A stretch of 28,992 bases of DNA from NCBI GenBank assembly GCA_001751015.1, contig MAXM01000004.1, forward strand, positions 1 to 28,992. The letters run 5' to 3'. Below, in pieces: positions 16,572 through 24,223 of this stretch; positions within the stretch are counted from its first letter, which is position 1; each line of letters starts with the position of its first letter. The stretch comes from Desulfobacterales bacterium C00003106 (GTDB lineage Bacteria; Desulfobacterota; Desulfobacteria; Desulfobacterales; C00003106). The notes under the pieces are model-generated. The model saw only the letters and a list, made by a program, of their open reading frames with translations, did no database searches and was not told the DNA's origin. The position numbers and the translations under genes were made by a program.

Positions 16572-17978
16572 TCAGTTCTTTAATCCGTAAAAAGATACAA
16601 GTTCATCCACGATCTTTTCCATGGCCATTCCACGGGAGCCTTTTACGAGTAGCCAGTCATGGGGGGAGATTATCTCCTTTAGCGCACCCGCAATTTCTTC
16701 ATGGGCGCCGGCCATTGTCTGTTCGGCCTTCATGCCCGCGTCAACAGCCGATCCCGTCAGGACATGGGCGTGGTCTCCGGTTGCAAAAAGGTAATCCGCG
16801 GACGAACGGGCCACCTGCTTTCCTGTCTCCTGATGCGCCTCAAACGAATAGTCCCCCAACTCGAGCATATCCCCGAGTACCGCTATCCCGCGATCATCCT
16901 TCTTTAGTGCGCACAGGGTCTCGATTGCCTGCGACATGGATTCGGGGTTGGCGTTGTAGGTATCATTGATCAAAGTCACACCATTGGCGAGCCTTATCAG
17001 TTGCATACGTTTTTCAACAGGTTCCATCCGTTCCAATGAATTGCGGATATCCTGAACCGGGACGTTGAAATGATATCCCACGGTCGCTGCCGCAAGGGCA
17101 TTGTGGATATTGAATCTTCCGGCCAACGGCAGCCTGATCTCTGCTGCTTCTTGCCCGATTGTCAGGCGGAAGGAATAGCCGGTCCCCTGAATTCGGACAT
17201 CTGTTGCAGCCACGTCAGCATCCGGGGATTCTATGCCGTAGCGCAGCGTCCGGCCACGAAAACGATCTCCCAGGGCCTTCACCCGCTTATCATCCGCATT
17301 GATAACAGCAATACCGTTTTCTTGCATGCCGTCAAAGAGTTCGCCCTTGGCCTTCATTACCCCGTCTATTGTCCTGAGCCCTTCTATGTGTCCGGAACCT
17401 ATGTTTGTGATGACTCCGATGTCCGGCCTTGTTATACGGGTAAGTTCCCTGATCTCACCGGGCACATTCATGCCGAGTTCAATAACGGCGATTGCGTGTG
17501 AATCTTCGAGTCTCAACAGCGTCAACGGAACCCCGATCAGGTTGTTGAAATTTCCGGCCGTGGCAAGGACCTTGTATGATTGACCCAGAACAGCCGCTGT
17601 CATCTCTTTTGTGGTGGTCTTGCCATTCGTGCCCGTGATTGCCACGACCGGAATACCCATCCTTTGCCTGCGCCAGGCCCCAAGGTCGCCAAGGGCCTTT
17701 TGAGTATCCCGCACGCTTACAAAGGAGGTCTTGCCCGCGGAAAAGGAATAATTGCTGTAGAATTCCTCTGCGGCGACAATTCCCGGGACCCCGCGATTGA
17801 CAGCGTCGGCAATAAACATGTGCCCGTCATGGCGCTGTCCTTTTATGGCGACAAAGCACTCGCCTGAACTGACAGAACGTGAATCAATCGATATATTTGA
17901 GATGCCCGCGTCGGATAACCCGTGAACCAGCCGACCGCCGGTAGCCTTCACCACCTCTGACATGGTCCATCGGCTCAC
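16572..17978 (-). CDS. murF: UDP-MurNAc-tripeptide--D-Ala-D-Ala ligase
   Basis: The ligase adds the D-Ala-D-Ala dipeptide, completing the pentapeptide precursor. The ATP loop TGTNGKTTTKEM, NIGSGHIEGL and the mid-protein NDTYNANPESM motif are intact in 468 residues. The start overlaps the murE stop by 4 bp (ATGA). The D-Ala-D-Ala ligase that supplies its substrate (ddl) is not in this window. Confidence 0.97.
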   Translation of the reverse strand: MSRWTMSEVVKATGGRLVHGLSDAGISNISIDSRSVSSGECFVAIKGQRHDGHMFIADAVNRGVPGIVAAEEFYSNYSFSAGKTSFVSVRDTQKALGDLGAWRRQRMGIPVVAITGTNGKTTTKEMTAAVLGQSYKVLATAGNFNNLIGVPLTLLRLEDSHAIAVIELGMNVPGEIRELTRITRPDIGVITNIGSGHIEGLRTIDGVMKAKGELFDGMQENGIAVINADDKRVKALGDRFRGRTLRYGIESPDADVAATDVRIQGTGYSFRLTIGQEAAEIRLPLAGRFNIHNALAAATVGYHFNVPVQDIRNSLERMEPVEKRMQLIRLANGVTLINDTYNANPESMSQAIETLCALKKDDRGIAVLGDMLELGDYSFEAHQETGKQVARSSADYLFATGDHAHVLTGSAVDAGMKAEQTMAGAHEEIAGALKEIISPHDWLLVKGSRGMAMEKIVDELVSFYGLKN

Positions 17979-19498
17979 GATACCATCTCCCCAATGGCTT
18001 TTTCGGCCGCCTCGCGGTCATCAAACGGCCTTGATTCCGTTCCTATTATCTGATATGTCTCATGACCCTTCCCGGCTATGAGAACAGTGTCCCTGGGCCT
18101 TGCGGCCTTTATGCCGCACACAATAGCAGCGCCGCGGTCCGGTATTACGCAATATCCCGGTTTATCAAAGCCGCTCCCAAGATGCGGGAGCAGATATTCC
18201 TTTGACATGACAGGTTTTATGCCGGTTATTATTGATTCTATGATTGCATCGGGGGCTTCTCTCCTTGGATTGTCGGATGTAATCACGGCAAGGTCGGATA
18301 ATCTTCCAACAACCTCGCCCATCACAGGCCTTTTTTCGCGGTCACGGTCGCCGCCGCACCCGAAAACGGTAATCAGCCTGCCGACGGTCAACTCTCTCAA
18401 TGCGGCCAACACTTTTTCAAGCGCATCAGGCGTGTGGGCGTAATCGACCAGTATCGAGATATCAAGATCGTTTGGCACGGGTTCCAGACGACCCGGAATA
18501 CTGCGCAACTCTCTGATCCCTCTCTTGATGGCCTCGGGTGGAATGTTCAAGGCCGCTCCCACCCCTGCCGCGGCAAGCAGATTATGGACGTTGTAACGAC
18601 CAACCAGGGATGATCGAAACGACAGCATACCTTCCGGTATATGTATAACCCCGGATGTATATTCAGGCGTGGTCTTCACATCTTCGATCCATATCTTGTC
18701 TGTACGGGAATAACCCGAGTAAAAAATGGGCAAAGTCAATCCGTGCGCAATCAGCTCTCCTTTCGGGTCATCATGGTTGATCACGGCCACGGCGTTTTTT
18801 CTCTTGGCCCCTTTGTTCAAGAGGTCGGAAAAGAGCCGTTTTTTGCACGCAAAATATGCATCCATCGACTTGTGATAATCGAGATGTTCCTGCGATAAAT
18901 TCGTAAACACGCAACAATCAAACTGACAATGATCCACCCTGTTCAGGTCAAGTCCGTGAGAAGAGACCTCCATCACCACATGCGTTACGCCGCTTTCGAC
19001 CATCCTCCTCAGAAGTCTCTGGATGTCAAGCGCCTCCGGTGTTGTCATCGGGTTCGGGTGGGCGAATGCGCCGAATCTGTGATTGATGGTCCCGATGACA
19101 CCCACCTTGAAGCCTGCGGCGACAAGTATCGATTCAATCAGATATGATGTTGTTGTCTTGCCGTTCGTGCCGGTGACCCCGATCACGCACAGGTCCTTTG
19201 ATGGATTTCCGTAAAAAGCGGCTGCAATCTGCGACATCGCGATTCGTGTGTCCGGCACACGTATTACCGGAATGGAACACGAACCTGTCCATCCCTGTTC
19301 GATAACAACAGCGCTCGCCTTATGTTTGATCGCATCTTCAATATAGAGGTGCCCGTCCGTTTGAAGACCCCGTATAGCGACAAAAAGCCCGCCCGGTCGC
19401 ACGTTGCGCGAATCACAGTGAACCGAAAGGATTTCCTGATCGGTTACGCTCGATGTATCAACCCCTTTCATGTCCATGACGATATCCGATATTTTCAA
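17975..19498 (-). CDS. murE: UDP-MurNAc-L-Ala-D-Glu--meso-diaminopimelate ligase
   Basis: The ligase adds the third amino acid of the stem peptide. The ATP loop TGTNGKTTT (Lys near 114), NLSQEHLDYH and the amino-acid selecting motif SDNPRREAP are present. DNPR predicts meso-diaminopimelate rather than lysine, matching a Gram-negative wall. I place the start at a TTG that overlaps the ftsI stop as TTGA. This copies the 4-bp ATGA couplings elsewhere in the cluster and yields the expected N-terminus (KISDIV). In-frame ATG codons 7 and 9 codons further in are alternatives. An upstream start would overlap ftsI by about 80 bp with unconserved residues. The length is 507 residues. Confidence 0.95.
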   Translation of the reverse strand: MKISDIVMDMKGVDTSSVTDQEILSVHCDSRNVRPGGLFVAIRGLQTDGHLYIEDAIKHKASAVVIEQGWTGSCSIPVIRVPDTRIAMSQIAAAFYGNPSKDLCVIGVTGTNGKTTTSYLIESILVAAGFKVGVIGTINHRFGAFAHPNPMTTPEALDIQRLLRRMVESGVTHVVMEVSSHGLDLNRVDHCQFDCCVFTNLSQEHLDYHKSMDAYFACKKRLFSDLLNKGAKRKNAVAVINHDDPKGELIAHGLTLPIFYSGYSRTDKIWIEDVKTTPEYTSGVIHIPEGMLSFRSSLVGRYNVHNLLAAAGVGAALNIPPEAIKRGIRELRSIPGRLEPVPNDLDISILVDYAHTPDALEKVLAALRELTVGRLITVFGCGGDRDREKRPVMGEVVGRLSDLAVITSDNPRREAPDAIIESIITGIKPVMSKEYLLPHLGSGFDKPGYCVIPDRGAAIVCGIKAARPRDTVLIAGKGHETYQIIGTESRPFDDREAAEKAIGEMVS

Positions 19499-21234
19499 CC
19501 CATCGTCCCCGTCTGATTTGACGCCCTCAATTCCCGTTCCGGAAGAATCTTCATATATCGCAAAGTCTTGCCGCAAATCTCCTGAAACACGGGGGCGGCA
19601 ACGACTCCGCCATAGATCTCTTTCTCTGGTTCGTCTATCTGGACTACCACCACGATTTCCGGGTCGTCTGCCGGCGCAAAACCGACAAAGGAAGCGATAT
19701 ATCTATCTTTCAAATACCCTCCCCCGTTGAGGTCCGCCTTTTGTGCCGTGCCGGTTTTCCCGGCGACACTGTATGCCGGCAGGGCTGCCCTGACCCCGGT
19801 TCCTCCTTCTGCAATAACCGTTTTCAGGATGCGCGTTACAGCCCTCGCAGTACATGCAGACACTGCCTGACGGACACAAGTCGGCTTGAAGTGTTTGACC
19901 ACCTTGCCTGTGACGTCTGTTATTTTGGAGACAAGCAACGGTTTCATCAGGATACCGTTATTGGCGATTGCCGAAAGGGCCATCGCCATTTGAAGGACCG
20001 AAACGGAAACCCCCTGGCCGAATGATATGGCGGCGGCATCCATATCAGACCACTTTTCGTGCGGACTCAATCGGCCGGCGGTCTCTCCCGGCGCCTTTAC
20101 TCCTGTCTTTTTTCCGAAACCGAACGCATTGAGGGTCTTGTCAAGCAATTCCGCGCCGACCCTTTCTCCCACTTTCGCCGCTCCGATATTACTCGACATC
20201 TTTACTATCTGTTGCAGCGAAAGCCACCCGAATTGGTGCATGTCGTGTATGGCGCGTCTGCCGATTTTGTATCTGCCGTTTTCACAGTAAAAAATAGAGT
20301 TGGGTGTACACGCGCCTGTTTCCAGAGCCGCCACCGCGAGGAAAACCTTGAAGGTCGAGCCGGGCTCAAAGGCATCTGAAAAGGCTCGATTACGCCATGT
20401 GGAACATTCTGATTCCCAAAAAACATTCGGGTTGTAGGTGGGAATATTCGCTACCGCCAGGATTTCGCCGGTCGAGGGCACTACCACGACAGCCATGCCG
20501 GATTTTGCTTCTGCCTCCCTTACACCTTCCGAGAGAGCATTTTCCGTAATATACTGGATGTTTTTGTCTATCGTTAGAACAACATTCTGTCCGTCCTGGC
20601 CGGTCCGGTTGTTTTTCGGCGACCTGAAACTCCGACCAAAGGCGTCCTTGAGCACCGTATGAGTTGTAGATATTCCCTTCACTGTCGAATCAAGCGTATA
20701 TTCCAGGCCTTCCAGACCACAGCCGTCTGTCCCCGTAAATCCTATCAGTTGCGCTGCAAGCGATTTATTCGGATAAAAGCGACGCGTCCCTTCTATGAAA
20801 GAGATACCCGCAAGCCCTTTTTCCTTGACCTTTGAGACTTCATCCGGTCGTGCATTGCGTTTGATCCATACAAACGATTTTGAGGAACTGAGTTTTTGAT
20901 AGATCTCCTTTGTGTCTGTTTTCAAAATAGTGGCAAGCAGTTCTGATGTGTGCTTCCCGGACTCGCATTTTTTCGGGTTTGCGCAGATGGAATCCACCTC
21001 GACACTTGCTGCCAGTTCTTCGTAATTTCGATCATAGATAATCCCGCGTTTTGCAAACCGCTTATCTCTTTTTTCGTATTGATCCGATGCCTTTTGGGCA
21101 AGCAGAACCCCCTTAAGCAAGTGCAACTGCACGGCGCGGCCCACAAAGAGGAGCATAACCGAGCAAAAGCTTACTCCTACCAACACAATACGCAAGCGAA
21201 TCCATCTGCCTGGATCTTTTTTCGTTGATTTCAT
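19495..21234 (-). CDS. ftsI: Septal peptidoglycan transpeptidase FtsI (PBP3)
   Basis: A class B penicillin-binding protein that crosslinks septal wall together with FtsW. There is a short basic cytoplasmic tail, one transmembrane helix (about 15-32), a pedestal domain, then the transpeptidase with STFK (catalytic Ser293, Lys296), SSN (347-349) and KTGT near residue 510. The length is 579 residues. No PASTA domain is visible, unlike the Spo-type paralogues. The ATG at 21234 overlaps the ftsL stop by 4 bp. The 65 codons open upstream in this frame are ftsL sequence in another frame. Confidence 0.97.
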   Translation of the reverse strand: MKSTKKDPGRWIRLRIVLVGVSFCSVMLLFVGRAVQLHLLKGVLLAQKASDQYEKRDKRFAKRGIIYDRNYEELAASVEVDSICANPKKCESGKHTSELLATILKTDTKEIYQKLSSSKSFVWIKRNARPDEVSKVKEKGLAGISFIEGTRRFYPNKSLAAQLIGFTGTDGCGLEGLEYTLDSTVKGISTTHTVLKDAFGRSFRSPKNNRTGQDGQNVVLTIDKNIQYITENALSEGVREAEAKSGMAVVVVPSTGEILAVANIPTYNPNVFWESECSTWRNRAFSDAFEPGSTFKVFLAVAALETGACTPNSIFYCENGRYKIGRRAIHDMHQFGWLSLQQIVKMSSNIGAAKVGERVGAELLDKTLNAFGFGKKTGVKAPGETAGRLSPHEKWSDMDAAAISFGQGVSVSVLQMAMALSAIANNGILMKPLLVSKITDVTGKVVKHFKPTCVRQAVSACTARAVTRILKTVIAEGGTGVRAALPAYSVAGKTGTAQKADLNGGGYLKDRYIASFVGFAPADDPEIVVVVQIDEPEKEIYGGVVAAPVFQEICGKTLRYMKILPERELRASNQTGTMG

Positions 21235-21518
21235 TTCACCACGATCACCTGACCGGACTCGGGAAGAACAAGCCCCAACTGCTCTGATGCTATTTCCATA
21301 ATTCTCTCGGGAGTCGTAAGCTGAGCCAATTCGACGCGCAGTTTTTTCTGAAAATACTGCAATTCTTTTTCCTGTTTCAGTTGTGAATTGATCTTGTATC
21401 CCATGTGAATCGACTGCACATGAAACCACGAGAAGAAAAACAACTCCGTCATTATTACGACAACCAGGATGACCAACGTAGAAATCTTTATCTGTCTTTC
21501 GGCTACTTTCTCAGTCAT
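21231..21518 (-). CDS. ftsL: Cell division protein FtsL
   Basis: A 95-residue bitopic protein with a transmembrane helix (about residues 11-34) and a periplasmic coiled-coil segment rich in Lys, Glu and Gln (NSQLKQEKELQYFQKKLRVE), ending in a PERIMEIASEQLGL segment typical of FtsL/DivIC-type proteins. It would activate FtsI and FtsW in complex with FtsQ and FtsB. Primary sequence is poorly conserved in this family, so the call rests on size, topology and position between rsmH and ftsI. The ATG at 21518 has a strong GGGAGGT; upstream codons in frame are unconserved. Confidence 0.9.
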   Translation of the reverse strand: MTEKVAERQIKISTLVILVVVIMTELFFFSWFHVQSIHMGYKINSQLKQEKELQYFQKKLRVELAQLTTPERIMEIASEQLGLVLPESGQVIVVK

Positions 21519-21555
21519 GGCTACCTCCCTTAAGAACATTCTGAAACAGTTTCGC

Positions 21556-22488
21556 CTACAATCGTTCCGCCGCGCGCAGCTTTGCACTTCTTGCCTTTGG
21601 GTTCCTTTTGATTTCTTCCTGATCGGGCCGTATTGGTTTGGATGTCAGTATCTTCATGGTCGGTTTTTTCCCGCACGTGCATTGCGGGAAATCGGGCGGA
21701 CACAAACACCCCTTTTGGAACTCCCTGAGTTTGTTCTTGACGAGCCGGTCTTCCAGGGAATGAAACGATATTACAACAAGCCTGCCTCTCCTGTTCAGGA
21801 GATCCGGAGCCGATTGCAGCAGGATTTCCAGGGTTTTTAACTCGTGATTTACGGCAATTCTCAGCGCCTGAAAGGTCTGGGTGGCGGGATCGATCTGCCG
21901 CCGTCCCCCTTTGAAGGCGGCGGATCGAACAATCGCCGCCAATTGGGCCGTGGAGGAGATTCTTTTTTTTTGACGGTAGGATGCGATTGCCTCGGCGATT
22001 TTCATAGACGATCTTTCTTCACCGTAGTCCCACAGCAACATCTTCAGATCCTTCACCGAAAGTCTGTTTACCAGATCAGCCGCCGTGGTGGTTTCGTCTT
22101 TGTTCATACGCATGTCCAAAGGCTCATCGCGCATAAAGCTGAACCCCCTGCCGCTTTCTTGCAATTGATATAGGGATAGCCCCAGGTCAACGAGTATACC
22201 ATCTACTGAGGCGGTGTGAATCCGGGAAAGAACTGTGGGAAGATGAGAGAAATTGTGGTGGGTCAGTGTTACTCTCGATCCAAATCCCGAAAGCCTTTCC
22301 CTGGCATTTTTGATTGCATCCTTGTCCATGTCCAGAGCGATAAGACGCCCGTCAGGTTCAGTATTCTTGAGTATTTCCAGCGCATGTCCGCAGCCACCCA
22401 ATGTTCCATCCACATAAGTCTTTCCCGGCCGGCAGTTCAGGTAGAAAAGAGCCTCTTTGAGCATTACTGGTACGTGGTGGTAAGACAT
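21556..22488 (-). CDS. rsmH: 16S rRNA (cytosine-1402-N4)-methyltransferase
   Basis: The enzyme (formerly MraW) methylates N4 of C1402 in the decoding centre of 16S rRNA. The N-terminal HHVPVMLKEAL, the SAM-binding DGTLGGCGHA, and the motifs DLGLSLYQL, GFSFMRDEPLDMRMN and SFHSLEDRLVK are all typical. The length of 310 residues is normal. It follows mraZ after 15 bases, as in most dcw clusters. The ATG lacks a clear Shine-Dalgarno sequence, so translation may depend on coupling to mraZ. Confidence 0.97.
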   Translation of the reverse strand: MSYHHVPVMLKEALFYLNCRPGKTYVDGTLGGCGHALEILKNTEPDGRLIALDMDKDAIKNARERLSGFGSRVTLTHHNFSHLPTVLSRIHTASVDGILVDLGLSLYQLQESGRGFSFMRDEPLDMRMNKDETTTAADLVNRLSVKDLKMLLWDYGEERSSMKIAEAIASYRQKKRISSTAQLAAIVRSAAFKGGRRQIDPATQTFQALRIAVNHELKTLEILLQSAPDLLNRRGRLVVISFHSLEDRLVKNKLREFQKGCLCPPDFPQCTCGKKPTMKILTSKPIRPDQEEIKRNPKARSAKLRAAERL

Positions 22489-22503
22489 GTTCTGATATCT
22501 TTT

Positions 22504-22953
22504 TCAAAGACCTAGTTCCGCTATCTCATCTCTTGTTTCTTCGTTTGTGCTATAATCATTCTCAAAAGACTCTTCCTCATCACGCCACTTCTCCTCCGCC
22601 CATATCTCAAAGTGGGTGAGCACGCCGGCGAGAACAATTTCCTTCTTGAATCCGGCATATTCTCTCAAGGCGGGGGGGATGAGGATACGACCCTGTTTAT
22701 CGTAGGCGCAATCAAATGACCCACCGATGAAAAACCGGCGGAACCGTCGAAAGTCCCTGCTCTTTTTTTCCATGTTCAGGATACGTTGTTCGACCTCCTG
22801 CCATTTTTCAAGAGAATAGGCCACCAACGCACCATCCATCCTCGATATTATGAGACTGCTGAACTTGCTGTCCCGCAGGACGTCGCGGAAACGAGTCGGG
22901 ATGATAATCCTGCCTTTGGGATCTATGGTGTGAAATGAGTTCCCCCTGAACAT
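22504..22953 (-). CDS. mraZ: Transcriptional regulator MraZ
   Basis: A DNA-binding protein with two AbrB-like swapped-hairpin repeats, DPKGRIIIPTRFRD (about residues 11-24) and DKQGRILIPPALRE (second half). It forms a ring-shaped oligomer in other species and represses or activates the dcw operon from TGG-rich direct repeats upstream of its own gene. Such repeats are present here (see 22958-22992). The 149-residue length is normal. The ATG is preceded by GGGGAGGA, which is itself the last, imperfect box of the array. Confidence 0.96.
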   Translation of the reverse strand: MFRGNSFHTIDPKGRIIIPTRFRDVLRDSKFSSLIISRMDGALVAYSLEKWQEVEQRILNMEKKSRDFRRFRRFFIGGSFDCAYDKQGRILIPPALREYAGFKKEIVLAGVLTHFEIWAEEKWRDEEESFENDYSTNEETRDEIAELGL

Positions 22954-22957
22954 TGTC

Positions 22958-22992
22958 CTCCCCGCTACTCCACTTTAATCCATTTTGCACCA
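22958..22992 (-). promoter_or_regulatory. Predicted MraZ operator: 10-bp-phased TGG boxes
   Basis: On the minus strand the pentamers TGGTG, TGGAT, TGGAG and GGGAG follow each other with exactly 5 bases between them (box edges at 22992, 22982, 22972, 22962). Direct TGGNN repeats with 10-bp spacing just before mraZ are the known MraZ binding pattern (TGGGN with 5-base spacers in E. coli). The third box reads AAAGTGG with its flank, like the mollicute form. The array lies between the predicted start of transcription and the ribosome binding site. Confidence 0.75.
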
Positions 22993-23003
22993 CTCCTTTC
23001 TAC

Positions 23004-23032
23004 TGTAAACAGTATGCCGGAAAAAAAGTCAA
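23004..23032 (-). promoter_or_regulatory. Candidate promoter of mraZ and the dcw cluster
   Basis: The minus strand has TTGACT (23027-23032), a 17-base spacer and TTTACA (23004-23009). The -35 is good but the -10 matches only half the consensus, as would suit a regulated promoter. Transcription would begin near 22997, immediately before the MraZ boxes. Confidence 0.45.
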
Positions 23033-23143
23033 GAAAAATAGCAAGAAAAATATGAATAAATAGTAAAGGTTATTTATATACAAGATATGGTGGAGTGAAG
23101 TGGTCAGGATGCCCACAGGTAGGGATATTTTCTTTAACCCTGA

Positions 23144-23178
23144 ACATCGAACGTCCAACGTCCAACGTCCAACATCGA
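23144..23178. repeat. Heptamer tandem repeat with symmetrical ends
   Basis: Five 7-base units in a row: ACATCGA, then three exact copies of ACGTCCA, then ACATCGA again. Repeats of this look (ACGTCCAACGTCCA with ATCGAA ends) occur between genes in many environmental bacteria. No function is evident. It does not overlap the predicted promoters on either side. Confidence 0.7.
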
Positions 23179-23228
23179 ATGGTGAATGAAAAAAATAAAG
23201 GTATCTGTGACTTTTTTGTATCTAAACC

Positions 23229-23265
23229 TATCTGCGTTCATCTGTGTAAATCTGTGGCTGAATAC
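23229..23265. repeat. Dispersed intergenic repeat with TCTGYG/TCTGTG periodicity
   Basis: The motifs TCTGCGTTCA, TCTGTGTAAA and TCTGTGGCTG follow one another at 10-base intervals. I recognise this as a common intergenic repeat type of environmental bacteria, from general knowledge and not from a search. It holds no gene. Confidence 0.5.
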
Positions 23266-23373
23266 AAAACGAATTGCATCATATAATAGGCATCCCGAAA
23301 TTTGGCCTTCATGCTTTTGTACTGTCAACTCGCAAACTCGTTTCATCTCCCAAATTTCTACCTGTATTTTCGT

Positions 23374-23402
23374 TTGACACCGCTGTCTCGCTGTGTTAAT
23401 TA
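23374..23402 (+). promoter_or_regulatory. Candidate promoter of the rpsF operon
   Basis: A perfect TTGACA (23374-23379) is followed after 16-17 bases by an AT-rich TTAATTA stretch that would serve as a poor -10. The implied leader is about 90 nt and contains the hairpin at 23443-23485. The -10 is the weak point of this call. Confidence 0.4.
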
Positions 23403-23442
23403 AAATGGTTTTTGCAATCCTTGCTCTGACTATTATGATCAG

Positions 23443-23485
23443 GGCTGTGGGGATGGGACGAAATAACTCGTCGTATCCTAAAGCC
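23443..23485 (+). promoter_or_regulatory. Structured rpsF leader, possible bS6:bS18 autoregulatory element
   Basis: An 11-bp helix pairs GGATGGGACGA (23451-23461) with TCGTCGTATCC (23468-23478) over a 6-base AATAAC loop, with one G-U pair and one G-G mismatch. A 4-bp outer stem (GGCT 23443-23446 with AGCC 23482-23485) closes it. The Shine-Dalgarno AGGAGGAG begins at the next base, 23486. rpsF leaders of many bacteria bind the S6:S18 complex and repress translation. The position fits, but I could not place that motif's characteristic bulged CCG, so this may be a different solution. Confidence 0.45.
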
Positions 23486-23498
23486 AGGAGGAGACTTT

Positions 23499-23939
23499 AT
23501 GAAAAGATACGAGACTATTATTATCACCCTTCCCGACCTTGCACCGGAAGATCGGGATGACGTCTTCGAAAAGCTCAAGGCCCTCATTCTCAAAGAGGGA
23601 ACAACCATTATCAAGTTTGATGAATGGGGCCTGAAGAACCTCGCATACGAAATCAGGAAACAGGCTCGAGGCCATTACGCCTGTGTGGACTATGCCGGCG
23701 GCAGGGGTCTGGTGAAAGAACTCGAACGAATCATGAGTATCGATGACAGGATAATGAAATATATGACCGTCCTGATCGATAACGAATTTGACCCTGCGTC
23801 CATGGAGGAAGATACGAAATCGGATTCTGCGGAGGAAGAGGTGAAATCGGATTCCGCACCGGACGTCCCGGACGATTCTGAGGTGAGCGAGAAAGAAGAA
23901 TCCGCGTCAATAGATGCAAACAGCGAGGAAGGGGCATAG
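23499..23939 (+). CDS. rpsF: Small ribosomal subunit protein bS6
   Basis: bS6 binds the central domain of 16S rRNA as a pair with bS18. The core (about residues 1-98) has the usual YETIIITLPDL start and the KNLAYEIRKQARGHY signature. After it comes an acidic tail of about 45 residues rich in Glu, Asp and Ser, with an imperfect internal repeat (TKSDSAEEE / VKSDSAPD). Such tails vary widely and carry the poly-glutamylation site in enterobacteria. The ATG has a strong AGGAGGAG. The gene leads the operon and is followed by rpsR after 5 bases. Confidence 0.98.
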   Translation: MKRYETIIITLPDLAPEDRDDVFEKLKALILKEGTTIIKFDEWGLKNLAYEIRKQARGHYACVDYAGGRGLVKELERIMSIDDRIMKYMTVLIDNEFDPASMEEDTKSDSAEEEVKSDSAPDVPDDSEVSEKEESASIDANSEEGA

Positions 23940-23944
23940 GGATT

Positions 23945-24220
23945 ATGGAAGGCAGCCGCAAACGATCGAATAATAAGAAATCATATCGCAGGAAGAGACC
24001 GTATCATAGAAGGAAGGTTTGCAAGTTCTGTGCTGACTCGTCTCTTGCCATTGATTACAAGGATCCGAACACGTTGAGATATTTTACTACAGAACGAGGA
24101 AAGATCATCCCCAGGAGAATCACGGGCAATTGTGCAAAACACCAGAGAGCGCTGACAAGAGCGATCAAGCGGTCCAGAACAATTGCGCTGATGCCTTATA
24201 CAGCCAGCTTTACGCATTGA
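23945..24220 (+). CDS. rpsR: Small ribosomal subunit protein bS18
   Basis: Partner of bS6 on the 30S platform. A basic N-terminus (RSNNKKSYRRKRPYHRRK) precedes the conserved core with DYKDPNTLRYFTTERGKIIPRRITG and AKHQR. Cysteines in CKFC (about residues 26-29) plus the later NCAKHQ motif form a potential zinc site, the so-called C+ form. The length is 91 residues. A palindromic element begins four bases after the stop, separating this gene from the DUF2232 gene. Confidence 0.98.
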   Translation: MEGSRKRSNNKKSYRRKRPYHRRKVCKFCADSSLAIDYKDPNTLRYFTTERGKIIPRRITGNCAKHQRALTRAIKRSRTIALMPYTASFTH

Positions 24221-24223
24221 TAA

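Larger units (their letters stand above)
22954..23498. other. Divergent spacer between mraZ and rpsF
   Basis: This 545-bp gap separates the two large transcription units. It holds the mraZ operator and promoter on one side and the rpsF promoter and leader on the other. Between them lie an AT-rich stretch (about 23020-23095) and two short intergenic repeats. The small open frames inside it have no ribosome binding sites or recognisable protein features, and I do not call them genes. Confidence 0.7.

Noticed and set aside
21235..21429. A 65-codon N-terminal extension of FtsI
   Set aside because: It is ftsL read out of frame; the ATG at 21234 gives a normal short cytoplasmic tail and overlaps the ftsL stop by 4 bp.
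23144..23178. A CRISPR-like array
   Set aside because: The units are 7 bases long and contiguous, with no spacers and no cas genes in the window.
23095..23377. Small open frames of about 63-70 codons in the mraZ-rpsF spacer
   Set aside because: They run through intergenic repeats, lack ribosome binding sites and show no protein-like composition.
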